64,000 bases of DNA from Zygnema cylindricum (taxonomy: Eukaryota; Streptophyta; Zygnematophyceae; Zygnematales; Zygnemataceae). Shown one piece after another: positions 45,372 through 56,679 of this stretch (positions are counted from its first letter, which is position 1; every line of letters begins with the position of its first letter). The stretch lies in the NCBI GenBank assembly GCA_037447655.1, contig JBBHKE010001354.1, positions 62,001 to 126,000 of the forward strand, read 5' to 3'. Both the position numbers and the translations under genes were made by a program. The notes beneath the pieces are model-generated. The model searched no databases. It saw only the letters and a program-made list of their open reading frames with translations, and was not told the DNA's origin.

Positions 45372-47222
45372 GTGCAGCACCAGAAAACTGTACCATATAA
45401 CCCGCAACAAAATGGGGTAGCTGAGAGGTTGAATCGAACACTAGGAGATAATGCATGCAGTATGTTGGCAGACAAGAAAATAGGAAAGAGATTTTGGGCA
45501 GAAGCAATGAACTGTGCCAACTACATTAAAAATAGAGTCCTTACCTCAGCTGTAAAGGGAGTGACACCTTATGAGAGATGGGTTGGAAGGAAACCAGATA
45601 TCTCACACCTTAAAGTATTCGGTAGCCAAGTTTATAGTCTTGACACGGATAGGAAAAACTGGAAACTAGATGCTAAGGGAAAACCTGGATACTTCGTGGG
45701 ATATGATGAGGATGTTAAGGGATATAGATTCTATGACTTAGCACAGAAAGATATCATTCTTGTCAAACACATAGTTGTCATGGATGAAGGGAAGTCGTTT
45801 GATCCCTTTAAGTATACAAAGAAGATAAGAATCAGATTTGAGTTCGAAAGTGAGGAGAACTCGGTTGTTCCCGAAAGGGACATGAGTGAAACCGTGATAG
45901 CAAATTCAGGGGAGATACGAGATACGTTAGACTCACCGAAAACCTCTCCTATGGATTTCGAGGACATAGAAGAAGCGGGAACAGAACCGGCTTCTATGGA
46001 CAGGGGAGCCGTTCAGACAGTGAGAAGAAACCCAAGACTTCCATCCATTCCAGCTTCAGAGTTTGAAGGAGGAAGGAGGAGCAGCAAAAAGATACAAGAA
46101 AAACAGGCCGCTCATAAGGTAACTAAGCTGTCTCACCCAGATGAGCCTCAGTCTTACTCGGAGGCAGTGAATAGTCCAGAGAAAGAAAGATGGATTAGAG
46201 CCATAAACGATGAGATGGCTTCTATCATGGAAGCAAATACTTGGGAACTAGCGGATTGTCCTCCAGACAGAAAACCTATTGGGTGTAAATGGGTATTTAA
46301 ACAAAAACTGAACCCAGATAATACCATTGAGAGATATAAGGCTCGATTGTTAGCGAAGGGGTTCACCCAAAAGGAGGGGATTGACTATGAGGAGACCTTT
46401 GCTCCTGTTGTTCGGTTCCCCTCAGTATGGATTCTTCTCAGTCTGGCAGCAGCGGAAGACATAGAAATACACCAGATGGACATTAAAACTGCTTTTCTTA
46501 ATGGTGAGTTAGAGGAAGAAATTTTCATGAGCCAACCCGAGGGGTTCGTGGAAGAAGGAGAAGAGAGCAAAGTCTGCAGGCTCATAAAGTCCTTATACGG
46601 ACAAAAACAGGCTCCCCGACAGTGGAATAAGAAACTAGATGAGTTTCTCACAAATTTGGGATATATCCGGATCAGCTCTGACCATTTCATCTATATGTTT
46701 GAAGATGAGAATGGTGTCATTTTTATTGCAATTTATGTGGATGATCTGCTTGTGTTGAGTAAGTCTTTGGAGAAGATCAATAGACTAAAGAAAGATCTTA
46801 GGGGCAGATTTGATATGAAGGATTTAGGGGAGGCAAAATATATTTTAGGGATCCAAATGGAGGAAGATAGAGGGAAGAAGATTATCAGACTTATTCAGAA
46901 AGAAGCAATAGGTAATATGCTTGAGAAATTCCGGATGGAAAGTGCTAAGAGTTGTACCACTCCCATGGACTTGAAAAAAGTAAGTGATAGGAGTGTAGAA
47001 GGAGGAGTGATGATCTTAGACGATCAGATGAGTCGAGAGGAGAGAGAGTTCATAAAGTCTATCCCTTATAGACAGGTCGTAGGAAGCTTAATCTATTTTA
47101 TGAACTGTACCAGGCCGGACATAACGGCAACAGTTGGAGTACTCAGTAGGAGTCTTAATGATCCTAAGAAGAGAGACTGGGAGGCAGCCAAGAGATTCAT
47201 GAGATATCTGGTTGGAACCTGA
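45372..47222 (+). pseudogene. Copia element 2 C-terminal integrase and reverse transcriptase
   Basis: Begins in the integrase core (QQNGVAERLNRTLGDNACSM carries the catalytic Glu), continues through the GKPGYFVGYDEDVKGYR region. RT follows from about residue 300: WVFKQKLNPDNTIERYKARL, HQMDIKTAFLNGELEEEIFM, and the active site IYVDDLLVLSK with both Asp intact. It ends at a stop after RYLVGT. It is separated from the upstream frame by 45216-45371, where the SDNKGEYTS integrase segment is out of frame. RT copies element RNA into cDNA inside virus-like particles. Confidence 0.85.
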
Positions 47223-47231
47223 GAATTATGG

Positions 47232-47736
47232 TTGCATTTGGGAGGGGAGCACACTGATATCACCACTTGGAGTGATGCCAGTTATGGGGATGCACCTATG
47301 AGAAGATGCACTTCTGGATATGTATTGTATGTGGGGGAAGGTGCTTGCTGTTGGAGCAGTAAGAAACAAAAGGTGGTTGCTCAGTCTACTATGGAGGCTG
47401 AGTATATGGCGTCTTGTTCTGCTGTAAAAGAACTAATGTGGGTGAAGTCATTGTTACAAGAACTGGGATTTATGAAGGAGGGAGTGCATGAAATCTTTTG
47501 CGATAATCAAGTTGCAATTGCAATTGCAGCCAATCCAAAACACCATTTCAAAGGCAAAACATATGGACATAAGATTAAGCTTCGTAAGAGAAAAAGTTGA
47601 AAATAAAATTGTAAATCTTGTGTATAGACCTGATGAAGAAATGGTGGCTGACATGATGACCAAACCTGTGCCCTCTCCTAAATTAAAATATTGTCGGGAA
47701 AAATGCAGGTTGAAAGAAAAATTAAAATTAGACTAG
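47232..47736 (+). pseudogene. Copia element 2 RNase H end of pol
   Basis: Continues pol just past the stop at 47221-47223: WSDASYGDAPMRRCTSGYVL, STMEAEYMASCSAVKE and CDNQVAIAIAANPKHHFKGK are Ty1/copia RNase H motifs. A frameshift near 47565 moves the last part to another frame (MDIRLSFVREK to the stop at 47736). Confidence 0.8.
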
Positions 47737-47741
47737 AAAGT

Positions 47742-47749
47742 AAGGGGAG
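47742..47749 (+). promoter_or_regulatory. Polypurine tract of Copia element 2
   Basis: AAGGGGAG directly before the TGTTGAAATT start of the 3' LTR; plus-strand priming site. Confidence 0.75.
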
Positions 47750-48787
47750 TGTTGAAATTTATAGCTTTCTAAAGTATTTTCTAGGTTTAAATATGTTTTT
47801 ATAAAAGGAAAAGAAAAGGACAGGACAGCCTGCCTCCACCTCCGCTCTCTAGCCCCCATACTTGTTGTAGTCACTGAAGGTTAGAGAGGGTGGTTGATCC
47901 ATGGCTGCCTTAGTTCAACAGGCAGCTATTTTTAGTAGGTTACTAAAAATATATTTGACGGACCAGAGATTTGATCCCGGTACCTACGGTTCGTCAAGAT
48001 GGCCGGTAGCGGTCAGCTTTATCCTAATAGACTAGGACCAATGCTTAGTACTATGGTATGTGATAAATATATATATAGTTCGGGTGAATTGAATCCATTT
48101 AACTACAACTATAGACGGCATACATAGATTCAATTTTAAAGAGTACGTCGTACGATGCTAATTCAAAACGGATACCACGCATTTTGTTTTGCCAACGAAA
48201 CAAATACCGCGCAAGTATTTATTACGGCTAAGATTGCGTTTCACATAAAATCCAACGGCGCACATCATCGCCGAAATCCCGGAGTGGTCACTTTGGCGTT
48301 TTGTGACGTGGCATGACCTAGAGCCACGTGGAGAGATGATATTTGGTCATAGGAATTCCGAGGAACGTACGGACGAGTGAAAAGCGGACACGCGTCCGCG
48401 TAATAACCTTGTCGTACATAGGCCGTACAAAAGGTTCATCGGCAGTAGTACTTTTTTGTACGGTACAGTAATCTGATTGGTCCGTACTTCAATAGATAGA
48501 AGTTTTTAGAGAGAATTAGGACTTAGAAAATTTTGGTAGGTAGTCACCTCTCCCTTTGAGAGTTTGTACAAATTGGCATTTTTACTGCCTCATAACTTAT
48601 CGCCTGGTTGGGCGTTTTCAGAGATTCTTTTTCCTACAGACTCAAGGGAGTCCAGGCTGCACACGGGTGCAGTCAAATTGTCAGTTTGCCTCCTTGAGCA
48701 GCATTGGTTGTGGCTTGAAGTGGGTTAGTTAAATACTATTTAGAGGCTTCATGTATTCTGTATTCCAATGGAGGATACATAATTGCA
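47750..48787 (+). repeat. 3' LTR of Copia element 2
   Basis: Exactly the same length as the 5' LTR with scattered substitutions. An antisense tRNA-like block lies at about 47956-48045 (GATTTGATCCC at 47968-47978). Confidence 0.95.
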
Positions 48788-48792
48788 TAACA

Positions 48793-49144
48793 ATCATCCT
48801 ATTAATCTAAACAACGGGTTTGCCTTTTATGTTTAGAGTTAGTTGTAGCGTGTGATATTTATGTTTTATGAATTCCATGATGTTTCCTCTTATACTTGTT
48901 TAAGTTTTTATAGGGTATGGTTATAAGTGGTTGAATAATAACCACAAAGTTGATGGTTGGATAATAACCCACAAGGTTATTACTTGTAAATTTTAAGTTG
49001 CACGTGGGTGGTTATATAGTTAAACCGGAAATTAAACGTAACGTTAAATATCCACAAATGGTTTGTATTAAGACGAGAGTTCAAAAACGACAAGTTTTTC
49101 GGATTTCAATAATTATTGGCGTATGACAATCACATGGTACATTT
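48793..49144. other. Spacer without a gene
   Basis: Contains a short repeat, GTTGGATAATAACC/GGTTGAATAATAACC, near 48930-48970. Confidence 0.5.
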
Positions 49145-49925
49145 AATTGGGAAAAGTAGAACAAAGCACCACAACAACCCATTTGCGGGTTAAAGTAGTG
49201 AGAAATCGACCAACACACCAATCAACCAATCGCCCATTTTGACGAATGTTAATAGTAAGGTGAGTTGTTGGTTGGATATGTGTAACAACAATCATTGCAG
49301 ACGTGTAACCTTCTGATGTTGGGCGTTACAACGATAAACATTACCCTATACGCGTAAAAACCATATTTTTGGGCGATGTATTTTAGTCTTTGTCGACGTT
49401 TTAGGCACAAAGGTATGTTTATAATGGTGTTTTCAATAACACACCTAGCTGTTCAAGGGGCATACCACACATGAAACACAAAGCACCACAACAACCCTTT
49501 TGCGGGTTAAACTAGTGAGAAAGGGACCAACACACCGAATCGACCAACCCACCGAATTGACTAATCGACCATTTTGACGAATGTTAATAGTTAGGTGAAG
49601 TGTTGACTCGATATGTATTAAAAGAATCATTGCAAACGTGTAGCTCTATGTTGCTCCGCGTTACAACTATTAAATATAAGCGTAAAAACCATACTTTTGG
49701 GTGATGTATTTATGACTTTGTCGACGTTTTAGACACAAAGGTGTGTTTACACCAGCGTTTTCAATAACACACCTACTTGTTCAACGGGCATACTACACAT
49801 GAAACACAAAGCACCACGACAACCCATTTGCAAGTTAAACTAGTGAGAAATGGACCAACACACCCTATCGACCAATCGACCATTTTGACGAATGCTAATA
49901 GTTAAGTGAAGTGTTGGTACAAAAA
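49145..49925. repeat. About 320-bp tandem repeat, 2.4 copies
   Basis: The word ACAAAGCACCAC recurs at 49161, 49478 and 49806 (spacings 317 and 328), with shared blocks CATTTTGACGAATGTTAATAG, CGTAAAAACCATA and GTCGACGTTTTAG in order. Third copy truncated. Non-coding. Confidence 0.85.
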
Positions 49926-50189
49926 TTCTAAAAAATGTATCTACCTACTCAACACATCGTTACTCCTGGATCGTTCCATGCAAATCCTAAGTTAACTCGT
50001 GATTGCACGCAATTCTTTTAATTTTTGGTATCGGGTCAACTTTCGCTCAAATTCTCTGTCTTTTAATCGATCTTTGGAAACCGGTTCACAAGTGTAACAG
50101 GGTTACAGAAGTGAGCACTTTGGAGCAGAGTGTCACTTTGGAGCAGATTGGGGAGATTGCTACAGTTGCGAAGGCAGAGCATCGCAACT

Positions 50190-50305
50190 GTGATGTCAGA
50201 CTAGCGCAGCATAGCAACATAGCAGTCTGGTATAGCAGCAGCATAACAACATAGCAGTCTGGTATAGCAGCAGAGCAGCGCAGCGTAGCAATATAGCAAC
50301 GCAGC
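50190..50305. repeat. AGC/ATAGCA short tandem repeats
   Basis: AACATAGCAGTCTGGTATAG occurs twice (about 50216 and 50248), followed by AGCGCAGCGTAGCAATATAG-type variation. Confidence 0.7.
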
Positions 50306-51780
50306 AGATTGTAAATTAATCTGCGTTGTTGTAGAATATAGTTTGGATAAGTATCGATTGACCGAGAAGGTCCACGTGTACATAAGTGTAGCACTTGGTT
50401 GACCAGCAGCTAGCCAATATTAATAGTCCAGCAGGCCTAGTCAAAGACAACTCTTTTGGAAGTAGACTTCTGCAACGAGCAATTAATCTTGTAATCTTTT
50501 TCCATTTAATAAATTCCCGATTCTTCTTGTGTATGCCGTGTATCACTGTTGTTGCTACGAGTGAATCCTTATGGCTATTCCGCTGTGCATTGCCGACGTA
50601 GTGTTATTCATCTCGTCCTTTTGCAACTAAGATTCCTAACACCTTTTTAAGTTCCACCGTGCCCCCATCAAACTTTTATATTCTAATTTTTTCTAAAAAG
50701 TGTATTGATTTCATCAAATCCCACCCTGGAACTATTATAATTTTTCAATACATTGCACAATTTTTGACATCTAGCCCACTTCGATTGTTCTCCTTTCGCC
50801 CATATCGAAAAAGTACATCCCTATTTTGTGTATTTGGCTCTTCCTTTTATGCCCGTTAACAAATTTAATGGAGGATGACCATTAAATCCATAATGATACT
50901 CCTTGAATTTACATTCCACGTTGACTTTAGGCCCATTGCTTTGTAAGGTGTATCCTTCTCAATTGGCCCAATCTATAAGAAATACATCAAGGTCAACATA
51001 AGATGGGGCGTGAGAAGTGTTAGGATTTAGTACTGAGAACTCATTTAGCGACGAGACATTCTCGTAGCTAAAGTAGCGACGACCAGCGACGAAGTATTTT
51101 CATCGCTGAATATTTGAAGTGTCAGCGACGAAGTAGTTTCGTCGCTAGATATTTGAAGTGACGTAGAAATTGAATGTTTGTTTCGTTTCACGTAAGTTTG
51201 ATTCGTACTATAGAAGTGACGTGGAAATTGTTTGGTCGTTTTGGTTCACGTAAGTTCTAGTCGTACCGTGTGGTTCAAGTTGTTCCGTGGTTGACTTGTC
51301 TAGTCGTACCGTGTAGTTCAAGTCGGTTCGCAGTTGTTGGTCGGATGTTTTCACCACGTTGACTCTTACGCGTTTCTAATCGTGTACCGTGGTATTGTTA
51401 CGTGACGTTTGAAGAAGTATATTGAGGCGTAGTGAGAGAGAGGTTTTTTATCAATTGGGCGAGAGTTGATCCTCCTTGTAGACTATGAAGGAGTTCAAGG
51501 AGTTAAGGGAGTTTGATAGCTTTGTGGTGATTCTTGAGGAGTTAGAGGAGGTTAGTGAAGATTAACTTTTATATGATTAAGAGGAGTTAGAAGTGAGTGC
51601 GTTTTGAGGGTGTGAGGAATTATGTAAGAAAAGTTTCCCTTTGGAATATATTGGCTTCCATGGGGTTATCTTTCTCGAATGTGTGTTTTTCTATGCTTCC
51701 GCTTGCATTTGCACTCAATGTTTTATTATTCGATCCTTTCATGTCATTCCGCCACGTGTCATCTGATGTGGCTATGATCA
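50306..51780. other. Intergenic region with repeat debris
   Basis: GATTCCTAACA (about 50632-50642) and TGTTAGGATTTAG (51018) look like the end and start of LTRs but share no further sequence. Degenerate repeats follow: AGCGACGAAGTA...TATTTGAAGTG twice (about 51082-51160) and CACGTAAGTT...GTACCGTG (51190-51330). No supported gene. Confidence 0.45.
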
Positions 51781-52340
51781 AAAACCGCTGAAATTCTCTT
51801 CCGCGATCTCAGCGTTTAATTTCGGCCGTCCGATTAAATTCACATTTAATCGTAGCCATAATAAATACATGCGCGGTATTCGTTTCGGTAAAGAAATAAA
51901 TGCGCGGTTTTTGTTTCTTATCCGTACCGTAATCCGTACTTTTATATTACTGGATCTATGTCTCCCGTAAAACTATTTCAGTTAAATGAACTATCATACG
52001 TATAATTGTTTAATTAATTATCAAACTATATATTAATTAACACTGATGCTAGACTTAACGGCTAAGGCTACGGGCTACCGGCAGTCTGCCGGCCGGTAGG
52101 TACCAGGATCAAATCCTATGGCCAGCACATACCTTTTAGTAAATAAACCCCTAACTAATATATATTTCCCGTAAATCTCTGGACAGTCTAGGTAGCCATG
52201 GCTCTAGCTCCCTCTCCAATTTCTCAGTAACTGCGACAAGTTTGAGAGTTGGAGAGAGAAGTTAGAGGTAGACTGCCTCGGCTTCTTTCTTATTTCTATT
52301 CAGACCTAGAAAATACTTTAAAAGACCATTAATTTCTACA
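51781..52340 (-). repeat. Left LTR-like segment of minus-strand Copia element 3
   Basis: On the minus strand it starts TGTAGAAATTAATGG at 52340 and runs into ATTTTCTAGGTCTGAAT. It contains the tRNA-like block at 52046-52128 and CCACGTGTCATCTG, diverged counterparts of the other LTRs. The terminal part expected left of about 51780 was not recognised. Confidence 0.6.
52046..52128 (+). other. tRNA-like segment in LTR of Copia element 3 (left)
   Basis: Partial cloverleaf: 5' TGCTAGA against 3' GCCAGCA (5 of 7 pairs), D-arm CTTA-ACGGC-TAAG, a stem CTACCGG/CCGGTAG, and T-arm AGGA-TCAAA-TCCT. No intron or proper anticodon loop evident. Antisense to the element, as in the others. Confidence 0.6.
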
Positions 52341-53781
52341 TATGCCAAATCATCAACTTAGGAACACCAACATAGTAAGCAATCTTCTTTTCATTACTCA
52401 GGTTAAGACTAAACATTCCTTGGCTACCCTTATCTGGCGTGAAGTAAACTTCATCCCCATACGTAGTTGTAAAGACTCCCTTTCTAGTGAAGGTATCAAA
52501 CTCTTTGTCATCTAACACAGATGTAGAGACAAGATTTTTACTCAGCTGAGGAATGTAGAGTACATTTGAGAATGTAAGTATATAAGTCTTACCCTCCACT
52601 AAGACTTTCACATCCACTGATGCCACTAGATCTGTAGCAACCACTCTCCCATCCCCATACTCTATCTCTACAGTAGGGATCTTTCTTAGCTTAGTGTAAA
52701 GTTCCTTATCACGACACATATGCATGGATGAACCAGAGTCGATGATCCATCCTTCATGTGGAGCTTCCCGAAATTCTCCAAGGGCATACTTCGGTCTCCG
52801 AGGGATCTCCTTCTCCTGCAGACTCTCGTCAAGAAGAAGCTCCCCATCCTCGTCAGAAGACTCATCCTCGGTTTCTCCTGTCACGTTTGTAACCACAAGT
52901 GCCTTTTTCTTCCCTCCGGAAGAACCCCCTCCACGGTTTAACACAATCTGCGATGAAGTGTCTCGGCTTTTTGCAAAAATGACACGACCCTTTGGGGGCC
53001 TCAGTCCTCGAGAATGATCTCTTTCCCCTTCGTACGGTTTCTTTGAGTCCTTCCCCCATCGGTCACCTCCTGCTGCTACAGCTAAAATGCTCTTTCCTCC
53101 TCTCCTAATCTCCATTGTGTTTTCCTGCACAAGTATCATCCTGACCACTGTGTTTCATTTCCATGAACTATCACGCATTTCGTGTACTCGATACAGTATG
53201 TTCTCGAACTCATGTGGTAACTTCATGATAAGAGTGTTAACTTTCATTTTCATTGTACCTGTCCACCCGACACTTTACATCTCCATATACAAACAAGAAA
53301 GATCATTACAGTAATCTAACATCTTTCCTCCTTTCAAAGTGTAACTCACTAGCTTTTGCTCAGCCAACTGAAGCTCCTGAATAGTTCTAGATCTATAAAT
53401 CTCCACCAAACTCACCCACAACTCCTCGGACTTGTAAATGTGAAGATGAGGAGTGGCCAAAGCTTGAGTGAGGTGCCTCAGAATGAAGTTATTGGCAGCC
53501 ATGTTTACATCCTCCCACATTTGAGTATCGTTCTCCGCGGTCTTCACGGTCGCCGCTCCTGGTACTGTGGAAATAGGAGTGTAGGGTGACTCTTCCCCTT
53601 TCCCCTTTTCGGACACATTGCTGTCCCCATCATCTGCCTCCTCCGCTGAGGTGGACGTTTCACTTGTCCACTGAAAATACCCCAGTATCGTTTTTCGCAC
53701 AAAGCTCCCATCATCATGACTTCCCAATAGATGAACCCAAATCCATTGAAGGTGGGCACCCTAGAGGGTGGGTCCATAACC
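52341..53781 (-). pseudogene. Copia element 3 gag-protease remnant, pol deleted
   Basis: Minus-strand gag pieces 53275-53801 (MEDTELQVMDPPSRVPTFNG from the LTR ATG, then WEDVNMAANNFILRHLTQAL) and 52336-53148 (gag end, protease as WIIDSGSSMHMC, pre-integrase ending LMIWHM). The sequence then joins the LTR start directly, so integrase, RT and RNase H are gone. Primer site at 53769-53781 (GGTTATGGACCCA, one change from elements 1 and 2). Confidence 0.85.
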
Positions 53782-54819
53782 TGCAATTCTGTGTCCTCCA
53801 TTGGACTACAGAATACAGGAAGTCTCTAGATAGTATTTAACTAACCCACTTAAAGCCACAACCACTGCTGCCCAAAAAGGCAAACTGACAATTTGAATGC
53901 ACCCTTGTGCAGCCTAGACCCCTTTGAGTCCGTAGCAAAAAGAATCACTGAAAACAGCCAACCAGCCGATAAGTTATGAGGCAGTAAAAATGCCAATTTG
54001 TACAAACTCTCAAAGGGAGAGGTGACTACCTACCAAAATTTTCTAAGTCCTGATTCTCTCTAATAACTTTTATCTACTGAAGTACGGACCATTCATATTA
54101 CTGTACCGTACAAAAAAGTACTACTGTCGGTGTACCTTTTGTACGGCCTATGTACGACAAGGCTATTAAGCGGACGCGTGTCCGCTTTTGACTCGTCCGT
54201 ACGTTCTTCGGAATTCCTATGACCGAATGTCATCTCTCCACGAGGCTCCAGGTCATGCCACGTCACAAAACGCCAAAGTGACCACTCTGTGATTTCGGCG
54301 ATGATGTGCGCCATTGGATTTTAGGCGAAATGCAATCTTAACCGTTATAAATACTTGCGCGTCATTTGTTTCGTTGTCGAAATAAAATGCGTGGTATCCG
54401 TTTCGGATTAGTATCGTACTACGTACTTTCTAAAATTGTATCTCTGTATGCCGAATGCAGTTGCAGTTAAATGGATTTATTCCTCCCTAAATAAATATAT
54501 ATCTATCACATACTATAGCATTTAGCATTGGTCATAGTCTATCAGGATAAAACTGACAACTGCTTGCCAACTTGACGAACCGCAGGTACCGGGATCAAAT
54601 CCCGGGTCCGTCAGGTATATTTTTAGTTAACCGACTAAAAATAACTACCTTTTGAACTAAGGCAGCCATGGATCAACCACCCTCTCTATCCTTTAGTGTC
54701 TACAACAAGTATGGGGGCTAGAGAGAGGAGGTGGATGCAAGCTGTCTGTCCTTTTCTTTTCCTTTTATACAAACATATTTAAACCTAGAAAATACTCTAG
54801 AAATCTATTAACTTCAATA
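53782..54819 (-). repeat. 5' LTR of Copia element 3 (minus strand)
   Basis: Minus strand starts TATTGAAGTTAATAG (54819; first bases changed from TGTTG) and ends GACACAGAATTGCA at 53782. 1038 bp, closest to the LTR of element 2. The conserved ACTTGTTGTAGACACT-type core is near 54695. Confidence 0.85.
54525..54615 (+). other. tRNA-like segment in LTR of Copia element 3 (right)
   Basis: Contains a perfect T-arm hairpin CCGGG-ATCAAAT-CCCGG (54589-54605), 5-bp stem and 7-nt loop, with D-arm-like CAGGATAAAACTG about 45 nt upstream. Antisense relative to the element. Confidence 0.6.
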
Positions 54820-55539
54820 GAACCTTATCGATTTTGGTCGTCTTTGTGACGCTAATTTGTTGGTACGACCTCCCACTATATACATTACCGCTTTGCTTCC
54901 CTTTCACCAAGTCCAATCGTGTGTCCAGACTGACTACCCTCCGAATTACAGCATTAATGTACCTGTCCAGCCCCTCAAAGTCCTTCCTACTTTAGTGTCT
55001 TATCCTAATTCCCATGCATACTCTCATAACGGTCCAGGCATGCTCCGGAATAATATCACTAGAGAGTTAGAGAAGCCTACGGCCACAGAACGGGAGCATT
55101 TCATGCATTTCATCCCAAGCACTACTGCGACCCCCGGCCTTACGGATAGATAGCGTTGCACTTTGTTGGGTAGGGTCGTGGATCCTCAGTCTTTATCATT
55201 TGTCTTAAGTCTCGGCCTTGCAGCTGGTCGCTACGCACAGAACCACCCCGTGCAACTAGCTGGGGGGGGAAATACGGCGGCTCCATCACGTCTTGCGGCT
55301 CCCTCACCTCTTGTTTCCTCTCGCACCTCTCCTAGTCTCAAGGGAAATTCAATTCAGTTTTTTCTCTTCCCTTCTCTCACATCTGCGGTTAAGGACATCT
55401 CCATCTATGATTTCCTCAACCCTGTCATATGTCTTTGGAAATCCCGGCCTATACAGCCGTTTAATCTATTATTTCATCGTTTCCTGGTCCGGCACCGCAT
55501 TGGACAACTGCATTTCCGACGCGTAGCTGGCACCATTGG
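54820..55539 (+). pseudogene. Region upstream of Gypsy RT, degenerate
   Basis: Open frames at 54857-55153 and 55163-55543 precede the RT in the same orientation. VVDPQSLSFVLSLGLA could be a decayed aspartic protease, but the D-S/T-G motif is absent. Gag was not recognised. Confidence 0.3.
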
Positions 55540-56679
55540 GTGAAGTGCTTGCAGCAGACTCTGCTAAAATACGAGTTAGGCCACTCACTCATCACCGATG
55601 AGCAAATTGCATTTGCTCAGGCCATGGAAGCTTTCACTATATATAGTCCCGAGATGCCCAAGTGGAAGTTCGGCTCCAATCTCACAAAGGCGGAACATGC
55701 ACTATTAAGTGACACACTCACCTCTCATATAGATGCGTTTGCTTTCTCGATGAATGACCTTGGACGTCATTCCACTTACAAAATGTCAATCGATCTTGAA
55801 GACGATCGACCTATCTTTAAGCCGAAACACAGTCTCTCTGAAATGGAATGGAAGATGGTAGACAAAAGATGCGCAGAATTGGAAGAAGCCGGTCTAATCT
55901 ATCGGTCGGATTCCACCTTTGCCGCCCCCACAGTCATGCTTAGGAAGAAAGATTCCGACGGAAATTTTACTCAGCGAAGAATGTGTGGGGACTATCGAGA
56001 GCTCAATGCTCGGACCGTTCAAGACCGCCACCCTATGCCTCTAGCGGAGGAAATATTTGACCATGTAGGTGGTGCAAAGTTCTTTAGCATTCTTGACTTG
56101 CGTCAAGGGTTTAACTAGATTGAAATCGAGGAAAGAGATCGGCATAAAACTGCATTTTGGGGCAGTGATGGTCGGTGGGAATGGGCAGTCATGCCTTTCG
56201 GTCTTAAGAACGCACCCGCCGTGTTTCAAAAAGTCATGGATTCGGTGCTGGGTGGATGTAAATTTGCCCGGTGCTACATCGATGACTTGATAATCGCTTC
56301 CGCCACAGTTGAGGAGCACGCACGCCATATTGAGTGGGTTCTCACCGAGTTAAGGAAAGTCGGGTTGAAGTGTCACCCAGCCAAGTGTACTTTTGGTGCG
56401 GAGGGAGTGCCATATCTCGGCCATTTTATTTCAGCTGAGGGCATCACTCCCTTGGAAGTTAAGGTAGAGGCTATCACTAAAGTGCCGACCCCTACAGATC
56501 TCACTAGTGTGAGGGATTTTCTCGGATTAGCCAATTATTACCGTCGATTTGTACAGAATTTTAGTACGATTGCTTCTCCCCTTAATGACCTTCTCAAAAA
56601 AGAAGTGACTTTTGTTTGGGGACCCGCCCAAGTAGTAGCGTTTCAAAAAATGAAAACCGCCCTTTCCAGCGCTCCCATT
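55540..56679 (+). pseudogene. Ty3/Gypsy reverse transcriptase
   Basis: Pieces 55540-56118 and 56191-56679. Motifs in order: PIFKPKHSLSEMEWKMV, APTVMLRKKDSDG, RMCGDYRELNART, FFSILDLRQGF (first catalytic Asp), then MPFGLKNAPAVFQKVMD, CYIDDLIIAS (YIDD), GVPYLGHFISAEGI and DFLGLANYYRRFV. An in-frame stop (TAG at 56116) follows RQGFN. The frame is cut after SSAPI by the insertion at 56680. This is the RT of a chromovirus/Athila-like plant Gypsy element (family level only). Confidence 0.85.

Larger units (their letters stand above)
42377..48787 (+). mobile_element. Copia element 2, complete insertion
   Basis: 6411 bp with two 1038-bp LTRs and a perfect 5-bp target duplication TAACA (42372-42376 and 48788-48792). 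Primer site 43415-43427 and polypurine tract AAGGGGAG before the 3' LTR. The most intact element in the window: two long frames cover most of gag-pol, broken by frameshifts near 45215-45370 and a stop near 47221. High LTR similarity suggests a fairly recent insertion. Confidence 0.95.

Noticed and set aside
49145-49925. CRISPR-like array
   Set aside because: Units are about 320 bp, diverged and directly adjacent; the genome is eukaryotic.
50632-51030. CCTAACA followed 370 bp later by TGTTAGGA, suggesting a very short LTR element interior
   Set aside because: The flanking sequences do not match each other as LTRs, so no element can be defined.
52046-52128. Functional tRNA gene
   Set aside because: Imperfect acceptor stem and no normal anticodon arm; equivalent blocks lie in every Copia LTR, so it is part of the LTR.
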